This document shows, one piece after another, positions 52,202 to 64,000 of a DNA stretch of 64,000 bases. Position 1 is the first letter of the stretch; every line of letters begins with the position of its first letter. This stretch comes from Misgurnus anguillicaudatus (lineage: Eukaryota; Chordata; Actinopteri; Cypriniformes; Cobitidae). The notes under the pieces are model-generated. The model ran no database searches and was not told the origin of the DNA. It saw only the letters and a program-made list of their open reading frames with translations. A program made the translations under genes and the position numbers. The stretch lies in NCBI RefSeq assembly GCF_027580225.2, contig NC_073356.2, positions 1,984,001-2,048,000 on the forward strand. The letters run 5' to 3'.

Positions 52202-52500
52202 CAGCGGATGAGTTGAAGCTGGGCCAGCAAAACCTGGTCCTGTGTATTGCTGCCTATGCTAAGACTGTTGGCTGGCTGGTACAGTCAGAGTCAAACCCAT
52301 AAATACATGAAAACTATCAGATCTAAAGAAGATGTGTTTGCTTCTATCAAAACCCAAAGACACTGTTGGCATCTGATGTATTTTTTGCTAATTGTATGTC
52401 TTGGTCTCTTTCTTAAATTGAAACTTACATGGATATATTTTGCTTGAAAGCACTAAATGTTATGTCCAGTACTCTATGTTAAATTTGATCTCAAATGTCC

Positions 52501-53344
52501 AGCAGAAACCTTAAGCCCACATCAACTATGAAGACTGCTTTAGGAGACTTAGGAACAGTAATAAAATGAACAACCTACTGGCTTTGGGAAGGGAAAAACG
52601 AATTGCAGGCTGTAAGATGCCTATAAACTCTATCAGAGCTAAAGCAGTGACTACTGGTCAACAGAGATTTCCACTTAAACCTTGTGGAATTTGATCCTGG
52701 GTCTCCCATATGGGAGAATCAGTGCTCCAACCACTAGACTACAGAGGATGAGTTGAAGCTGGGCCAGCAAAACCTGGTCCTGTGTATTGCTGCCTATGCT
52801 AAGACTGTTGGCTGGCTGGTACAGTCAGAGTCAAACCCATAAATACATGAAAACTATCAGATCTAAAGAAGATTTGTTTGCTTCTATCAAAACCCAAAGA
52901 CACTGTTGGCATCTGATGTATTTTTTGCTAATTGTATGTCCAGGACTCTATCTTAAATTGAAAATTACATGGATACATTTTGCTTGAAAGCACTAAATGT
53001 TATGTCCAGTACTCTATGTTAAATTTGATCTCAAATGTCCAACAGAAACATTAAGCCCACATCAACTATGAAGACTGCTTTAGGAGACTTAGGAACAGTA
53101 ATAAAATGAACAACCTACTGGCTTTGGGAAGGGAAAAACGAATTGCAGGCTGTAAGATGCCTATAAACTCTATCAGAGCTAAAGAAGTGACTACTGGTCA
53201 ACAGAGATTTCCACTTAAACCTTGTGGAATTTGATCCTGGGTCTCCCATATGGGAGAATCAGTGCTCCAACCACTAGACTACAGAGGATGAGTTGAAGCT
53301 GGGCCAGCAAAACCTGGTCCTGTGTATTGCTGCCTATGCTAAGA
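52501..53344. repeat. Class A units between higher-order repeats
   Basis: Two consecutive A units (marks 52702 and 53242). The first has agcagtgactactggtcaacag, the second agaagtgactac. Ordinary monomers link the 6,024-bp and 2,564-bp repeats. Confidence 0.8.
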
Positions 53345-55667
53345 CTGTTGGCTGGCTGGTACAGTCAGAGTCAAACCCATAAATACATGAAAACTATCAG
53401 ATCTAAAGAAGATTTGTTTGCTTCTATCAAAACCCAAAGACACTGTTGGCATCTGATGTATTTTTTGCTAATTGTATGTCTTGGTCTCTTTCTTAAATTG
53501 AAACTTACATGGATATATTTTGCTTGAAAGCACTAAATGTTATGTCCAGTACTCTATGTTAAATTTGATCTCAAATGTCCAGCAGAAACCTTAAGCCCAC
53601 ATCAACTATGAAGACTGCTTTAGGAGACTTAGGAACAGTAATAAAATGAATCAGAGCTAAAGAAATAACTACCGGTCAACGGAGAATTCAACTCAAACCT
53701 TGTGGGATTTGAAACTGGGTCTCCCATATGGGAGAATCAGTGCTCTAATCACTAGACTACAGAGGATGAGTTGAAGCTGGGCCAGCAAAACCTGGTCCTG
53801 TGTATTGTTGCCTATGCCAAGACTGTTGGCTGGCTGGTACAGTCAGAGTCAAACCCACAAATACATGAAAACTATCAGATCTAAAGAAGATTTGTTTGCT
53901 TCTATCAAAACTCAAAGACACTGTTTGCATTTGCTGTATTTTTTGCTAATTGTATGTCTAGGACCCTTTCTTCAAGTGTAACTCACATGAACATTTGGCT
54001 TGAAAGTACTAAATGTTATGTCCAGTACTCTATGTTAAATTTGATCTCAAATGTCCAGCAGAAACCTTAAGCCCACATCAACTATGAAGACTGATTTAGG
54101 AGACTTAGGAACAGTAATAAAATGAACAACCTACTGGCTTTGGGAAGGGAAAAACGAATTGCAGGCTGTAAGATGCCTATAAACTCTATCAGAGCTAAAG
54201 AATTGACTACTGGTCAATGGAGAATACCCCTTAAACCTTGGGGGATTTGAACCTGGGTCTCCCATATGGGAGAATCAGTGCTCTAACCACTAGACTACAG
54301 AGGATGAGTTGAAGCTGGGCCAGCAAAATCTGGTCCTGTGTATTGCTGACTATGATCAGACTGTTGGCTGGCTGGTACAGTCAGAGTCAAACCCACAAAT
54401 ACATGAAAACTATCAGAAGATTTGTTTGCTTCATTCAAAACCCAAAGACACTGTTGGCATCTGATGTATTTTTTGTTAATTGTATGTCTTGGTCTCTTTC
54501 TTAAATTGAAACTTACATGGATATATTTTGCCTGAAAGCACTAAATGTTATGTCCAGTACTCTATGTTAAATTTGATCTCAAATCTCCAGCAGAAACCTT
54601 AAGCCCACATCAACTATGAAGACTGCTTTAGGAGACTTAGGAACAGTAATAAAATGAACAACCTACTGGCTTTGGGAAGGGAAAAACGAATTGCAGGCTG
54701 TAAGATGCCTATAAACTCTATCAGAGCTAAAGAAGTGACTACTGGTCAACAGAGATTTCCACTTAAACCTTGTGGAATTTGATCCTGGGTCTCCCATATG
54801 GGAGAATCAGTGCTCCAACCACTAGACTACAGAAGATGAGTTGAAGCTGGGCCAGCAAAACCTGGTCCTGTGTATTGCTGCCTATGCTAAGACTGTTGGC
54901 TGGCTGGTACAGTCAGAGTCAAACCCATAAATACATGAAAACTATCAGATCTAAAGAAGATTTGTTTGCTTCTATCAAAACCCAAAGACACTGTTGGCAT
55001 CTGATGTATTTTTTGCTAATTGTATGTCTTGGTCTCTTTCTTAAATTGAAACTTACATGGATATATTTTGCTTGAAAGCACTAAATGTTATGTCCAGTAC
55101 TCTATGTTAAATTTGATCTCAAATGTCCAGCAGAAACCTTAAGCCCACATCAACTATGAAGACTGCTTTAGGAGACTTAGGAACAGTAATAAAATGAATC
55201 AGAGCTAAAGAAATAACTACTGGTCAACGGAGAATTCAACTCAAACCTTGTGGGATTTGAAACTGGGTCTCCCATATGGGAGAATCAGTGCTCTAATCAC
55301 TAGACTACAGAGGATGAGTTGAAGCTGGGCCAGCAAAACCTGGTCCTGTGTATTGTTGCCTATGCCAAGACTGTTGGCTGGCTGGTACAGTCAGAGTCAA
55401 ACCCACAAATACATGAAAACTATCAGATCTAAAGAAGATTTGTTTGCTTCTATCAAAACCCAAAGACACTGTTTGCATTTGCTGTATTTTTTGCTAATTG
55501 TATGTCTAGGACCCTTTCTTCAAGTGTAACTCACATGAACATTTGGCTTGAAAGTACTAAATGTTATGTCCAGTACTCTATGTTAAATTTGATCTCAAAT
55601 GTCCAGCAGAAACCTTAAGCCCACATCAACTATGAAGACTGATTTAGGAGACTTAGGAACAGTAATA
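53345..55667. repeat. 2,564-bp higher-order repeat, copy 1
   Basis: Marks B 53720, C 54258, A 54790, B 55268 recur 2,564 bp later. Shared rare tags are aaaactcaaag (53,908 and 56,472) and caaatctccagc (54,583 and 57,147). A private accggtcaacgg at about 53,671 and cagaagatgag at 54,831 are not shared. Confidence 0.85.
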
Positions 55668-55790
55668 AAATGAACAACCTACTGGCTTTGGGAAGGGAAA
55701 AACGAATTGCAGGCTGTAAGATGCCTATAAACTCTATCAGAGCTAAAGAAGTGATTACTAGTCAATGGAGTATACCCCTTAAACCTTGTG

Positions 55791-55845
55791 GGATTCGAAC
55801 CTGGGTCTCCCATATGGGAGAATCAATGCTCTAACCACTAGACTA
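55791..55845 (-). promoter_or_regulatory. tRNA-like Pol III promoter, class E variant
   Basis: Canonical A and B boxes, but the right half resembles class D: aatcaatgctct and ctacagagg instead of aatcagtgctct and ctacagcgg. T5 is at 55702-55698. The flank carries gtgattactagtc, a private base. Confidence 0.5.
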
Positions 55846-55908
55846 CAGAGGATGAGTTGAAGCTGGGCCAGCAAAACCTGGTCCTGTGTATTGCTGACTA
55901 TGCTAAGA

Positions 55909-58231
55909 CTGTTGGCTGGCTGGTACAGTCAGAGTCAAACCCATAAATACATGAAAACTATCAGATCTAAAGAAGATTTGTTTGCTTCTATCAAAACCCA
56001 AAGACACTGTTGGCATCTGATGTATTTTTTGCTAATTGTATGTCTTGGTCTCTTTCTTAAATTGAAACTTACATGGATATATTTTGCTTGAAAGCACTAA
56101 ATGTTATGTCCAGTACTCTATGTTAAATTTGATCTCAAATGTCCAGCAGAAACCTTAAGCCCACATCAACTATGAAGACTGCTTTAGGAGACTTAGGAAC
56201 AGTAATAAAATGAATCAGAGCTAAAGAAATAACTACTGGTCAACGGAGAATTCAACTCAAACCTTGTGGGATTTGAAACTGGGTCTCCCATATGGGAGAA
56301 TCAGTGCTCTAATCACTAGACTACAGAGGATGAGTTGAAGCTGGGCCAGCAAAACCTGGTCCTGTGTATTGTTGCCTATGCCAAGACTGTTGGCTGGCTG
56401 GTACAGTCAGAGTCAAACCCACAAATACATGAAAACTATCAGATCTAAAGAAGATTTGTTTGCTTCTATCAAAACTCAAAGACACTGTTTGCATTTGCTG
56501 TATTTTTTGCTAATTGTATGTCTAGGACCCTTTCTTCAAGTGTAACTCACATGAACATTTGGCTTGAAAGTACTAAATGTTATGTCCAGTACTCTGTGTT
56601 AAATTTGATCTCAAATGTCCAGCAGAAACCTTAAGCCCACATCAACTATGAAGACTGATTTAGGAGACTTAGGAACAGTAATAAAATGAACAACCTACTG
56701 GCTTTGGGAAGGGAAAAACGAATTGCAGGCTGTAAGATGCCTATAAACTCTATCAGAGCTAAAGAATTGACTACTGGTCAATGGAGAATACCCCTTAAAC
56801 CTTGGGGGATTTGAACCTGGGTCTCCCATATGGGAGAATCAGTGCTCTAACCACTAGACTACAGAGGATGAGTTGAAGCTGGGCCAGCAAAATCTGGTCC
56901 TGTGTATTGCTGACTATGATCAGACTGTTGGCTGGCTGGTACAGTCAGAGTCAAACCCACAAATACATGAAAACTATCAGAAGATTTGTTTGCTTCATTC
57001 AAAACCCAAAGACACTGTTGGCATCTGATGTATTTTTTGTTAATTGTATGTCTTGGTCTCTTTCTTAAATTGAAACTTACATGGATATATTTTGCCTGAA
57101 AGCACTAAATGTTATGTCCAGTACTCTATGTTAAATTTGATCTCAAATCTCCAGCAGAAACCTTAAGCCCACATCAACTATGAAGACTGCTTTAGGAGAC
57201 TTAGGAACAGTAATAAAATGAACAACCTACTGGCTTTGGGAAGGGAAAAACGAATTGCAGGCTGTAAGATGCCTATAAACTCTATCAGAGCTAAAGAAGT
57301 GACTACTGGTCAACAGAGATTTCCACTTAAACCTTGTGGAATTTGATCCTGGGTCTCCCATATGGGAGAATCAGTGCTCCAACCACTAGACTACAGAGGA
57401 TGAGTTGAAGCTGGGCCAGCAAAACCTGGTCCTGTGTATTGCTGCCTATGCTAAGACTGTTGGCTGGCTGGTACAGTCAGAGTCAAACCCATAAATACAT
57501 GAAAACTATCAGATCTAAAGAAGATTTGTTTGCTTCTATCAAAACCCAAAGACACTGTTGGCATCTGATGTATTTTTTGCTAATTGTATGTCTTGGTCTC
57601 TTTCTTAAATTGAAACTTACATGGATATATTTTGCTTGAAAGCACTAAATGTTATGTCCAGTACTCTATGTTAAATTTGATCTCAAATGTCCAGCAGAAA
57701 CCTTAAGCCCACATCAACTATGAAGACTGCTTTAGGAGACTTAGGAACAGTAATAAAATGAATCAGAGCTAAAGAAATAACTACTGGTCAACGGAGAATT
57801 CAACTCAAACCTTGTGGGATTTGAAACTGGGTCTCCCATATGGGAGAATCAGTGCTCTAATCACTAGACTACAGAGGATGAGTTGAAGCTGGGCCAGCAA
57901 AACCTGGTCCTGTGTATTGTTGCCTATGCCAAGACTGTTGGCTGGCTGGTACAGTCAGAGTCAAACCCACAAATACATGAAAACTATCAGATCTAAAGAA
58001 GATTTGTTTGCTTCTATCAAAACTCAAAGACACTGTTTGCATTTGCTGTATTTTTTGCTAATTGTATGTCTAGGACCCTTTCTTCAAGTGTAACTCACAT
58101 GAACATTTGGCTTGAAAGTACTAAATGTTATGTCCAGTACTCTATGTTAAATTTGATCTCAAATGTCCAGCAGAAACCTTAAGCCCACATCAACTATGAA
58201 GACTGATTTAGGAGACTTAGGAACAGTAATA
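55909..58231. repeat. 2,564-bp higher-order repeat, copy 2
   Basis: Marks 56284, 56822, 57354 and 57832 match copy 1. It ends where copy 1 has aataaaatgaac and this copy has aataaatttaac (about 58,231). The aaaactcaaag tag appears again at about 58,019, one A-B step on, so the tag also spread by a shorter exchange. A private actctgtgtt is at about 56,591. Confidence 0.85.
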
Positions 58232-61200
58232 AATTTAACAACCTACTGGCTTTGGGAAGGGAAAAACCAATTGCAGGCTGTAAGATGCCCATAAACTCTA
58301 TCAGAGCTAAAGAAATAACTACTGGTCAACAGAGATTTCCACTTAAACCTTGTGGAATTTGAACCTGGGTCTCCCATATGGGAGAATCAGTGCTCTAACC
58401 ACTAGACTACAGCGGATGAGTTGAAGCTGGGCCAGCAAAACCTGGTCCTGTGTATTGCTGCCTATGCTAAGACTGTTGGCTGGCTGGTACAGTCAGAGTC
58501 AAACCCATAAATACATGAAAACTATCAGATCTAAAGAAGATGTGTTTGCTTCTATCAAAACCCAAAGACACTGTTGGCATCTGATGTATTTTTTGCTAAT
58601 TGTATGTCCAGGACTCTATCTTAAATTGAAAATTACATGGATACATTTTGCTTGAAAGCACTAAATGTTATGTCCAGTACTCTATGTTAAATTTGATCTC
58701 AAATGTCCAACAGAAACATTAAGCCCACATCAACTATGAAGACTGCTTTAGGAGACTTAGGAACAGTAATAAAATGAACAACCTACTGGCTTTGGGAAGG
58801 GAAAAACGAATTGCAGGCTGTAAGATGCCTATAAACTCTATCAGAGCTAAAGAATTGACTACTGGTCAATGGAGAATACCCCTTAAACCTTGGGGGATTT
58901 GAACCTGGGTCTCCCATATGGGAGAATCAGTGCTCTAACCACTAGACTACAGAGGATGAGTTGAAGCTGGGCCAGCAAAATCTGGTCCTGTGTATTGCTG
59001 ACTATGCTAAGACTGTTGGCTGGCTGGTACAGTCAGAGTCAAACCCACAAATACATGAAAACTATCAGAAGATTTGTTTGCTTCATTCAAAACCCAAAGA
59101 CACTGTTGGCATCTGGTGTATTTTTTGCTAATTGTATGTCCAGGACTCTATCTTAAATTGAAAATTACATGGATACATTTTGCTTGAAAGCACTAAATGT
59201 TATGTCCAGTACTCTATGTTAAATTTGATCTCAAATGTCCAACAGAAACATTAAGCCCACATCAACTATGAAGACTGCTTTAGGAGACTTAGGAACAGTA
59301 ATAAAATGAACAACCTACTGGCTTTGGGAAGGGAAAAACGAATTGCAGGCTGTAAGATGCCTATAAACTCTATCAGAGCTAAAGAAGTGACTACTGGTCA
59401 ACAGAGATTTCCACTTAAACCTTGTGGAATTTGATCCTGGGTCTCCCATATGGGAGAATCAGTGCTCCAACCACTAGACTACAGAGGATGAGTTGAAGCT
59501 GGGCCAGCAAAACCTGGTCCTGTGTATTGCTGCCTATGCTAAGACTGTTGGCTGGCTGGTACAGTCAGAGTCAAACCCACAAATACATGAAAACTATCAG
59601 ATCTAAAGAAGATTTGTTTGCTTCTATCAAAACCCAAAGACACTGTTTGCATTTGCTGTATTTTTTGCTAATTGTATGTCTAGGACCCTTTCTTCAAGTG
59701 TAACTCACATGAACATTTGGCTTGAAAGTACTAAATGTTATGTCCAGTACTCTATGTTAAATTTGATCTCAAATGTCCAGCAGAAACCTTAAGCCCACAT
59801 CAACTATGAAGACTGCTTTAGGAGACTTAGGAACAGTAATAAAATGAATCAGAGCTAAAGAAATAACTACTGGTCAACGGAGAATTCAACTCAAACCTTG
59901 TGGAATTTGATCCTGGGTCTCCCATATGGGAGAATCAGTGCTCCAACCACTAGACTACAGAGGATGAGTTGAAGCTGGGCCAGCAAAACCTGGTCCTGTG
60001 TATTGTTGCCTATGCCAAGACTGTTGGCTGGCTGGTACAGTCAGAGTCAAACCCATAAATACATGAAAACTATCAGATCTAAAGAAGATTTGTTTGCTTC
60101 TATCAAAACCCAAAGACACTGTTGGCATCTGATCTATTTTTTGCTAATTGTATGTCTTGGTCTCTTTCTTAAATTGAAACTTACATGGATATATTTTGCT
60201 TGAAAGCACTAAATGTTATGTCCAGTACTCTATGTTAAATTTGATCTCAAATGTCCAGCAGAAACCTTAAGCCCACATCAACTATGAAGACTGCTTTAGG
60301 AGACTTAGGAACAGTAATAAAATGAATCAGAGCTAAAGAAATAACTACTGGTCAACGGAGAATTCAACTCAAACCTTGTGGGATTTGAAACTGGGTCTCC
60401 CATATGGGAGAATCAGTGCTCTAATCACTAGACTACAGAGGATGAGTTGAAGCTGGGCCAGCAAAACCTGGTCCTGTGTATTGTTGCCTATGCCAAGACT
60501 GTTGGCTGGCTGGTACAGTCAGAGTCAAACCCACAAATACATGAAAACTATCAGATCTAAAGAAGATTTGTTTGCTTCTATCAAAACCCAAAGACACTGT
60601 TTGCATTTGCTGTATTTTTTGCTAATTGTATGTCTAGGACCCTTTCTTCAAGTGTAACTCACATGAACATTTGGCTTGAAAGTACTAAATGTTATGTCCA
60701 GTACTCTATGTTAAATTTGATCTCAAATGTCCAGCAGAAACCTTAAGCCCACATCAACTATGAAGACTGATTTAGGAGACTTAGGAACAGTAATAAAATG
60801 AACAACCTACTGGCTTTGGGAAGGGAAAAACGAATTGCAGGCTGTAAGATGCCTATAAACTCTATCAGAGCTAAAGAATTGACTACTGGTCAATGGAGAA
60901 TACCCCTTAAACCTTGGGGGATTTGAACCTGGGTCTCCCATATGGGAGAATCAGTGCTCTAACCACTAGACTACAGAGGATGAGTTGAAGCTGGGCCAGC
61001 AAAATCTGGTCCTGTGTATTGCTGACTATGATCAGACTGTTGGCTGGCTGGTACAGTCAGAGTCAAACCCACAAATACATGAAAACTATCAGAAGATTTG
61101 TTTGCTTCATTCAAAACCCAAAGACACTGTTGGCATCTGATGTATTTTTTGTTAATTGTATGTCTTGGTCTCTTTCTTAAATTGAAACTTACATGGATAT

Positions 61201-61988
61201 ATTTTGCCTGAAAGCACTAAATGTTATGTCCAGTACTCTATGTTAAATTTGATCTCAAATCTCCAGCAGAAACCTTAAGCCCACATCAACTATGAAGACT
61301 GCTTTAGGAGACTTAGGTACAGTAATAAAATGAACAACCTACTGGCTTTGGGAAGGGAAAATAGAATTGTAGGCTATAAGATGCCCACAAACTCTATCAG
61401 AGCTAAAGAAGTGACTACTGGTCAACAGAGATTTCCACTTAAACCTTGTGGAATTTGAAACTGGGTCTCCCATATGGGAGAATCAGTGCTCTAATCACTA
61501 GACTACAGAGGATGAGTTGAAGCTGGGCCAGCAAAACCTGGTCCTGTGTATTGTTGCCTATGCCAAGACTGTTGGCTGGCTGGTACAGTCAGAGTCAAAC
61601 CCACAAATACATGAAAACTATCAGATCTAAAGAAGATTTGTTTGCTTCTATCAAAACCCAAAGACACTGTTTGCATTTGCTGTATTTTTTGCTAATTGTA
61701 TGTCTAGGACCCTTTCTTCAAGTGTAACTCACATGAACATTTGGCTTGAAAGTACTAAATGTTATGTCCAGTACTCTATGTTAAATTTGATCTCAAATGT
61801 CCAGCAGAAACCTTAAGCCCACATCAACTATGAAGACTGATTTAGGAGACTTAGGAACAGTAATAAAATGAACAACCTACTGGCTTTGGGAAGGGAAAAA
61901 CGAATTGCAGGCTGTAAGATGCCTATAAACTCTATAAGAGCTAAAGAAGTGACTACTAGTCAATGGAGTATACCCCTTAAACCTTGTG

Positions 61989-62043
61989 GGATTCGAACCT
62001 GGGTCTCCCATATGGGAGAATCAATGCTCTAACCACTAGACTA
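61989..62043 (-). promoter_or_regulatory. tRNA-like Pol III promoter, class E variant
   Basis: Canonical boxes with the aatcaatgctct variant, plus private changes in the unit (tctataagagc, ctacagagaatg, gctggaccagc). T5 is at 61900-61896. Its right neighbour at 62529 is also class E, the only adjacent E-E pair in the window. Confidence 0.5.
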
Positions 62044-62528
62044 CAGAGAATGAGTTGAAGCTGGACCAGCAAAACCTGGTCCTGTGTATTGCTGCCTATG
62101 CTAAGACTGTTGGCTGGCTGGTACAGTCAGAGTCAAACCCACAAATACATGAAAACTATCAGATCTAAAGAAGATTTGTTTGCTTCTTTCAAAACCCAAT
62201 GACACTGTTGGCATCTGATGTATTTTTTGTTAATTGTATGTCTTGGTCTCTTTCTTAAATTGAAACTTACATGGATATATTTTGCTTGAAAGCACGAAAT
62301 GCTATGTCCAGTACTCTATGTTAAATTTGATCTCAAATGTCCAGCAGAAACCTTAAGCCCACATCAACTATGAAGACTGATTTAGGAGACTTAGGAACAG
62401 TAATAAAATGAACAACCTACTGGCTTTGGGAAGGGAAAAACGAATTGCAGGCTGTAAGATGCCTATAAACTCTATCAGAGCTAAAGAAGTGACTACTAGG
62501 CAATGGAGTATACCCCTTAAACCTTGTG

Positions 62529-62583
62529 GGATTCGAACCTGGGTCTCCCATATGGGAGAATCAGTGCTCTAACCACTAGACTA
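62529..62583 (-). promoter_or_regulatory. tRNA-like Pol III promoter, class E
   Basis: Second of the adjacent E-E pair. Canonical boxes, ctacagcgg flank, private actaggcaatgg. T5 is at 62440-62436. Confidence 0.55.
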
Positions 62584-64000
62584 CAGCGGATGAGTTGAAG
62601 CTGGGCCAGCAAAACCTGGTCCTGTGTATTGTTGCCTATGCCAAGACTGTTGGCTGGCTGGTACAGTCAGAGTCAAACCCACAAATACATGAAAACTATC
62701 AGATCTAAAGAAGATTTGTTTGCTTCTATCAAAACCCAAAGACACTGTTTGCATTTGCTGTATTTTTTGCTAATTGTATGTCTAGGACCCTTTCTTCAAG
62801 TGTAACTCACATGAACATTTGGCTTGAAAGTACTAAATGTTATGTCCAGTACTCTATGTTAAATTTGATCTCAAATGTCCAGCAGAAACCTTAAGCCCAC
62901 ATCAACTATGAAGACTGATTTAGGAGACTTAGGAACAGTAATAAAATGAACAACCTACTGGCTTTGGGAAGGGAAAAACGAATTGCAGGCTGTAAGATGC
63001 CTATAAACTCTATCAGAGCTAAAGAAGTGACTACTGGTCAACAGAGATTTCCACTTAAACCTTGTGGAATTTGATCCTGGGTCTCCCACATGGGAGAATC
63101 AGTGCTCCAACCACTAGACTACAGAGGATGAGTTGAAGCTGGGCCAGCAAAACCTGGTCCTGTGTATTGCTGCCTATGCTAAGACTGTTGGCTGGCTGGT
63201 ACAGTCAGAGTCAAACCCATAAATACATGAAAACTATCAGATCTAAAGAAGATTTGTTTGCTTCTATCAAAACCCAAAGACACTGTTGGCATCTGATGTA
63301 TTTTTTGCTAATTGTATGTCTTGGTCTCTTTCTTAAATTGAAACTTACATGGATATATTTTGCTTGAAAGCACTAAATGTTATGTCCAGTACTCTATGTT
63401 AAAGTTGATCTCAAATGTCCAGCAGAAACCTTAAGCCCACATCAACTATGAAGACTGCTTTAGGAGACTTAGGAACAGTAATAAAATGAATCAGAGCTAA
63501 AGAAATAACTACTGGTCAACGGAGAATTCAACTCAAACCTTGTGGGATTTGAAACTGGGTCTCCCATATGGGAGAATCAGTGCTCTAATCACTAGACTAC
63601 AGAGGATGAGTTGAAGCTGGGCCAGCAAAACCTGGTCCTGTGTATTGTTGCCTATGCCAAGACTGTTGGCTGGCTGGTACAGTCAGAGTCAAACCCACAA
63701 ATACATGAAAACTATAAGATCTAAAGAAGATTTGTTTGCTTCTATCAAAACCCAAAGACACTGTTTGCATTTGCTGTATTTTTTGCTAATTGTATGTCTA
63801 GGACCCTTTCTTCAAGTGTAACTCACATGAACATTTGGCTTGAAAGTACTAAATGTTATGTCCAGTACTCTATGTTAAATTTGATCTCAAATGTCCAGCA
63901 GAAACCTTAAGCCCACATCAACTATGAAGACTGCTTTAGGAGACTTAGGAACAGTAATAAAATGAACAACCTACTGGCTTTGGGAAGGGAAAAACGAATT

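Larger units (their letters stand above)
46411..52434. repeat. 6,024-bp higher-order repeat, copy 2
   Basis: Nearly identical tandem copy of 40,387-46,410, with all deletions, private substitutions and unit lengths kept. Past about 52,500 the sequence departs from the start of copy 2 (agcagaaacc against aacagaaaca), so a full third copy is not present. Such identity means either a recent unequal crossover or an assembly duplication. Confidence 0.9.
1..64000. repeat. Tandem satellite array, ~540-bp monomer, 122 phase marks
   Basis: The same ~540-bp unit recurs head to tail from the first base to the last. An inverted repeat (typical form tctcccatatgggaga) was used as phase mark; it starts at 384, 924, 1402, 1939, 2488 and so on to 63,560. 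Intervals are mostly 538, 539 or 540 bp. About 15 are 478 bp and about 15 are 532 bp, with rare 549, 517, 487, 452, 346 and 246. Every unit has the same orientation. Units differ by scattered substitutions and a few shared indels, so class haplotypes are recognisable and recur in higher-order patterns. Neither window end is an array boundary. I see no unique insertion, transposon, gene or microsatellite inside it. The satellite family name is unknown to me. Confidence 0.98.
58232..64000. repeat. Mosaic sub-array to window end
   Basis: Marks are G 58370, C 58910, A 59442, B/A hybrid 59918, B 60396, C 60934, G/B hybrid 61466, E 62004, E 62544, A 63082, B 63560. The 59918 unit joins a class B left flank to an A core (gatcc). 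The 61466 unit joins cagagatttcc to gaaactggg. The A-B pair at 63082-63560 shares the rare palindrome centre cacatg with 5474. The actataagatct tag at about 63,711 also occurs near 8,191, so these segments have relatives 55-58 kb away. The last unit is cut by the window edge. Confidence 0.8.

Noticed and set aside
1..64000. Old retroviral or LTR-transposon fragments.
   Set aside because: No LTR, primer-binding site, polypurine tract or polymerase/capsid-like reading frame is seen; all sequence is accounted for by the monomer.

Overview
The whole 64,000-base window is one uninterrupted tandem satellite array. No unique sequence is visible, and no protein-coding gene is supportable on either strand. 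Both ends fall inside a repeat unit, so the array continues beyond the window. The basic monomer is about 540 bp. Using a conserved inverted repeat (typical form tctcccatatgggaga) as a phase mark, I count 122 marks between 384 and 63,560, all in the same orientation. Common mark-to-mark spacings are 538-540 bp (standard), 532 bp (8-bp deletion) and 478 bp (62-bp deletion). Rare ones are 549, 517, 487, 452, 346 and 246 bp.

The organism is a eukaryote. A long AT-rich satellite with a half-kilobase monomer, higher-order repeats and a tRNA-like RNA polymerase III promoter in each unit points to a large animal genome. On the minus strand the tRNA-like core has an A box (TAGTCTAGTGG), then a gacccaGGTTCGAATCC B-box region. 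From memory this resembles the heads of tRNA-derived SINEs (MIR-like and sauropsid elements), so a tetrapod, perhaps a reptile, is my weak guess. Species cannot be read from the window.

Anatomy of one monomer on the minus strand: an A box; a 16-bp palindrome near the usual anticodon arm; a B box at exactly tRNA spacing (44 nt from A-box start to B-box start); then a T5 run about 90 nt downstream, suitable as a Pol III terminator. The other ~380 bp are non-coding body sequence in several haplotypes. Units fall into classes named by their core: A (..gatcctgggt), B (..gaaactgggt), C (ttgggggatttgaacc), D (palindrome one base short), E (attcgaacc, the only class with a canonical B box, 13 copies), F (gggtcgccc) and G (A-like left flank with gaacc).

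Layout: 1-4,900 is a mosaic with a 1.6-1.7 kb duplication. 4,900-10,100 is mostly A-B-C trimers of about 1,548 bp. 10,100-22,000 holds three copies of a block within a five-unit repeat (2,687 bp). 21,240-30,400 is irregular, with a 3,166-bp offset duplication. 30,400-38,400 has two copies of an eight-unit repeat (4,308 bp). 40,387-52,500 has two almost identical 6,024-bp repeats. 53,345-58,231 has two copies of a 2,564-bp repeat. 58,232-64,000 is a mosaic of classes.

The main biological hypothesis is that this is a satellite whose units are potential Pol III transcription units, all on the minus strand. Amphibian satellite I/OAX is a known precedent for a Pol III-transcribed satellite. Transcription here is inferred, not shown.
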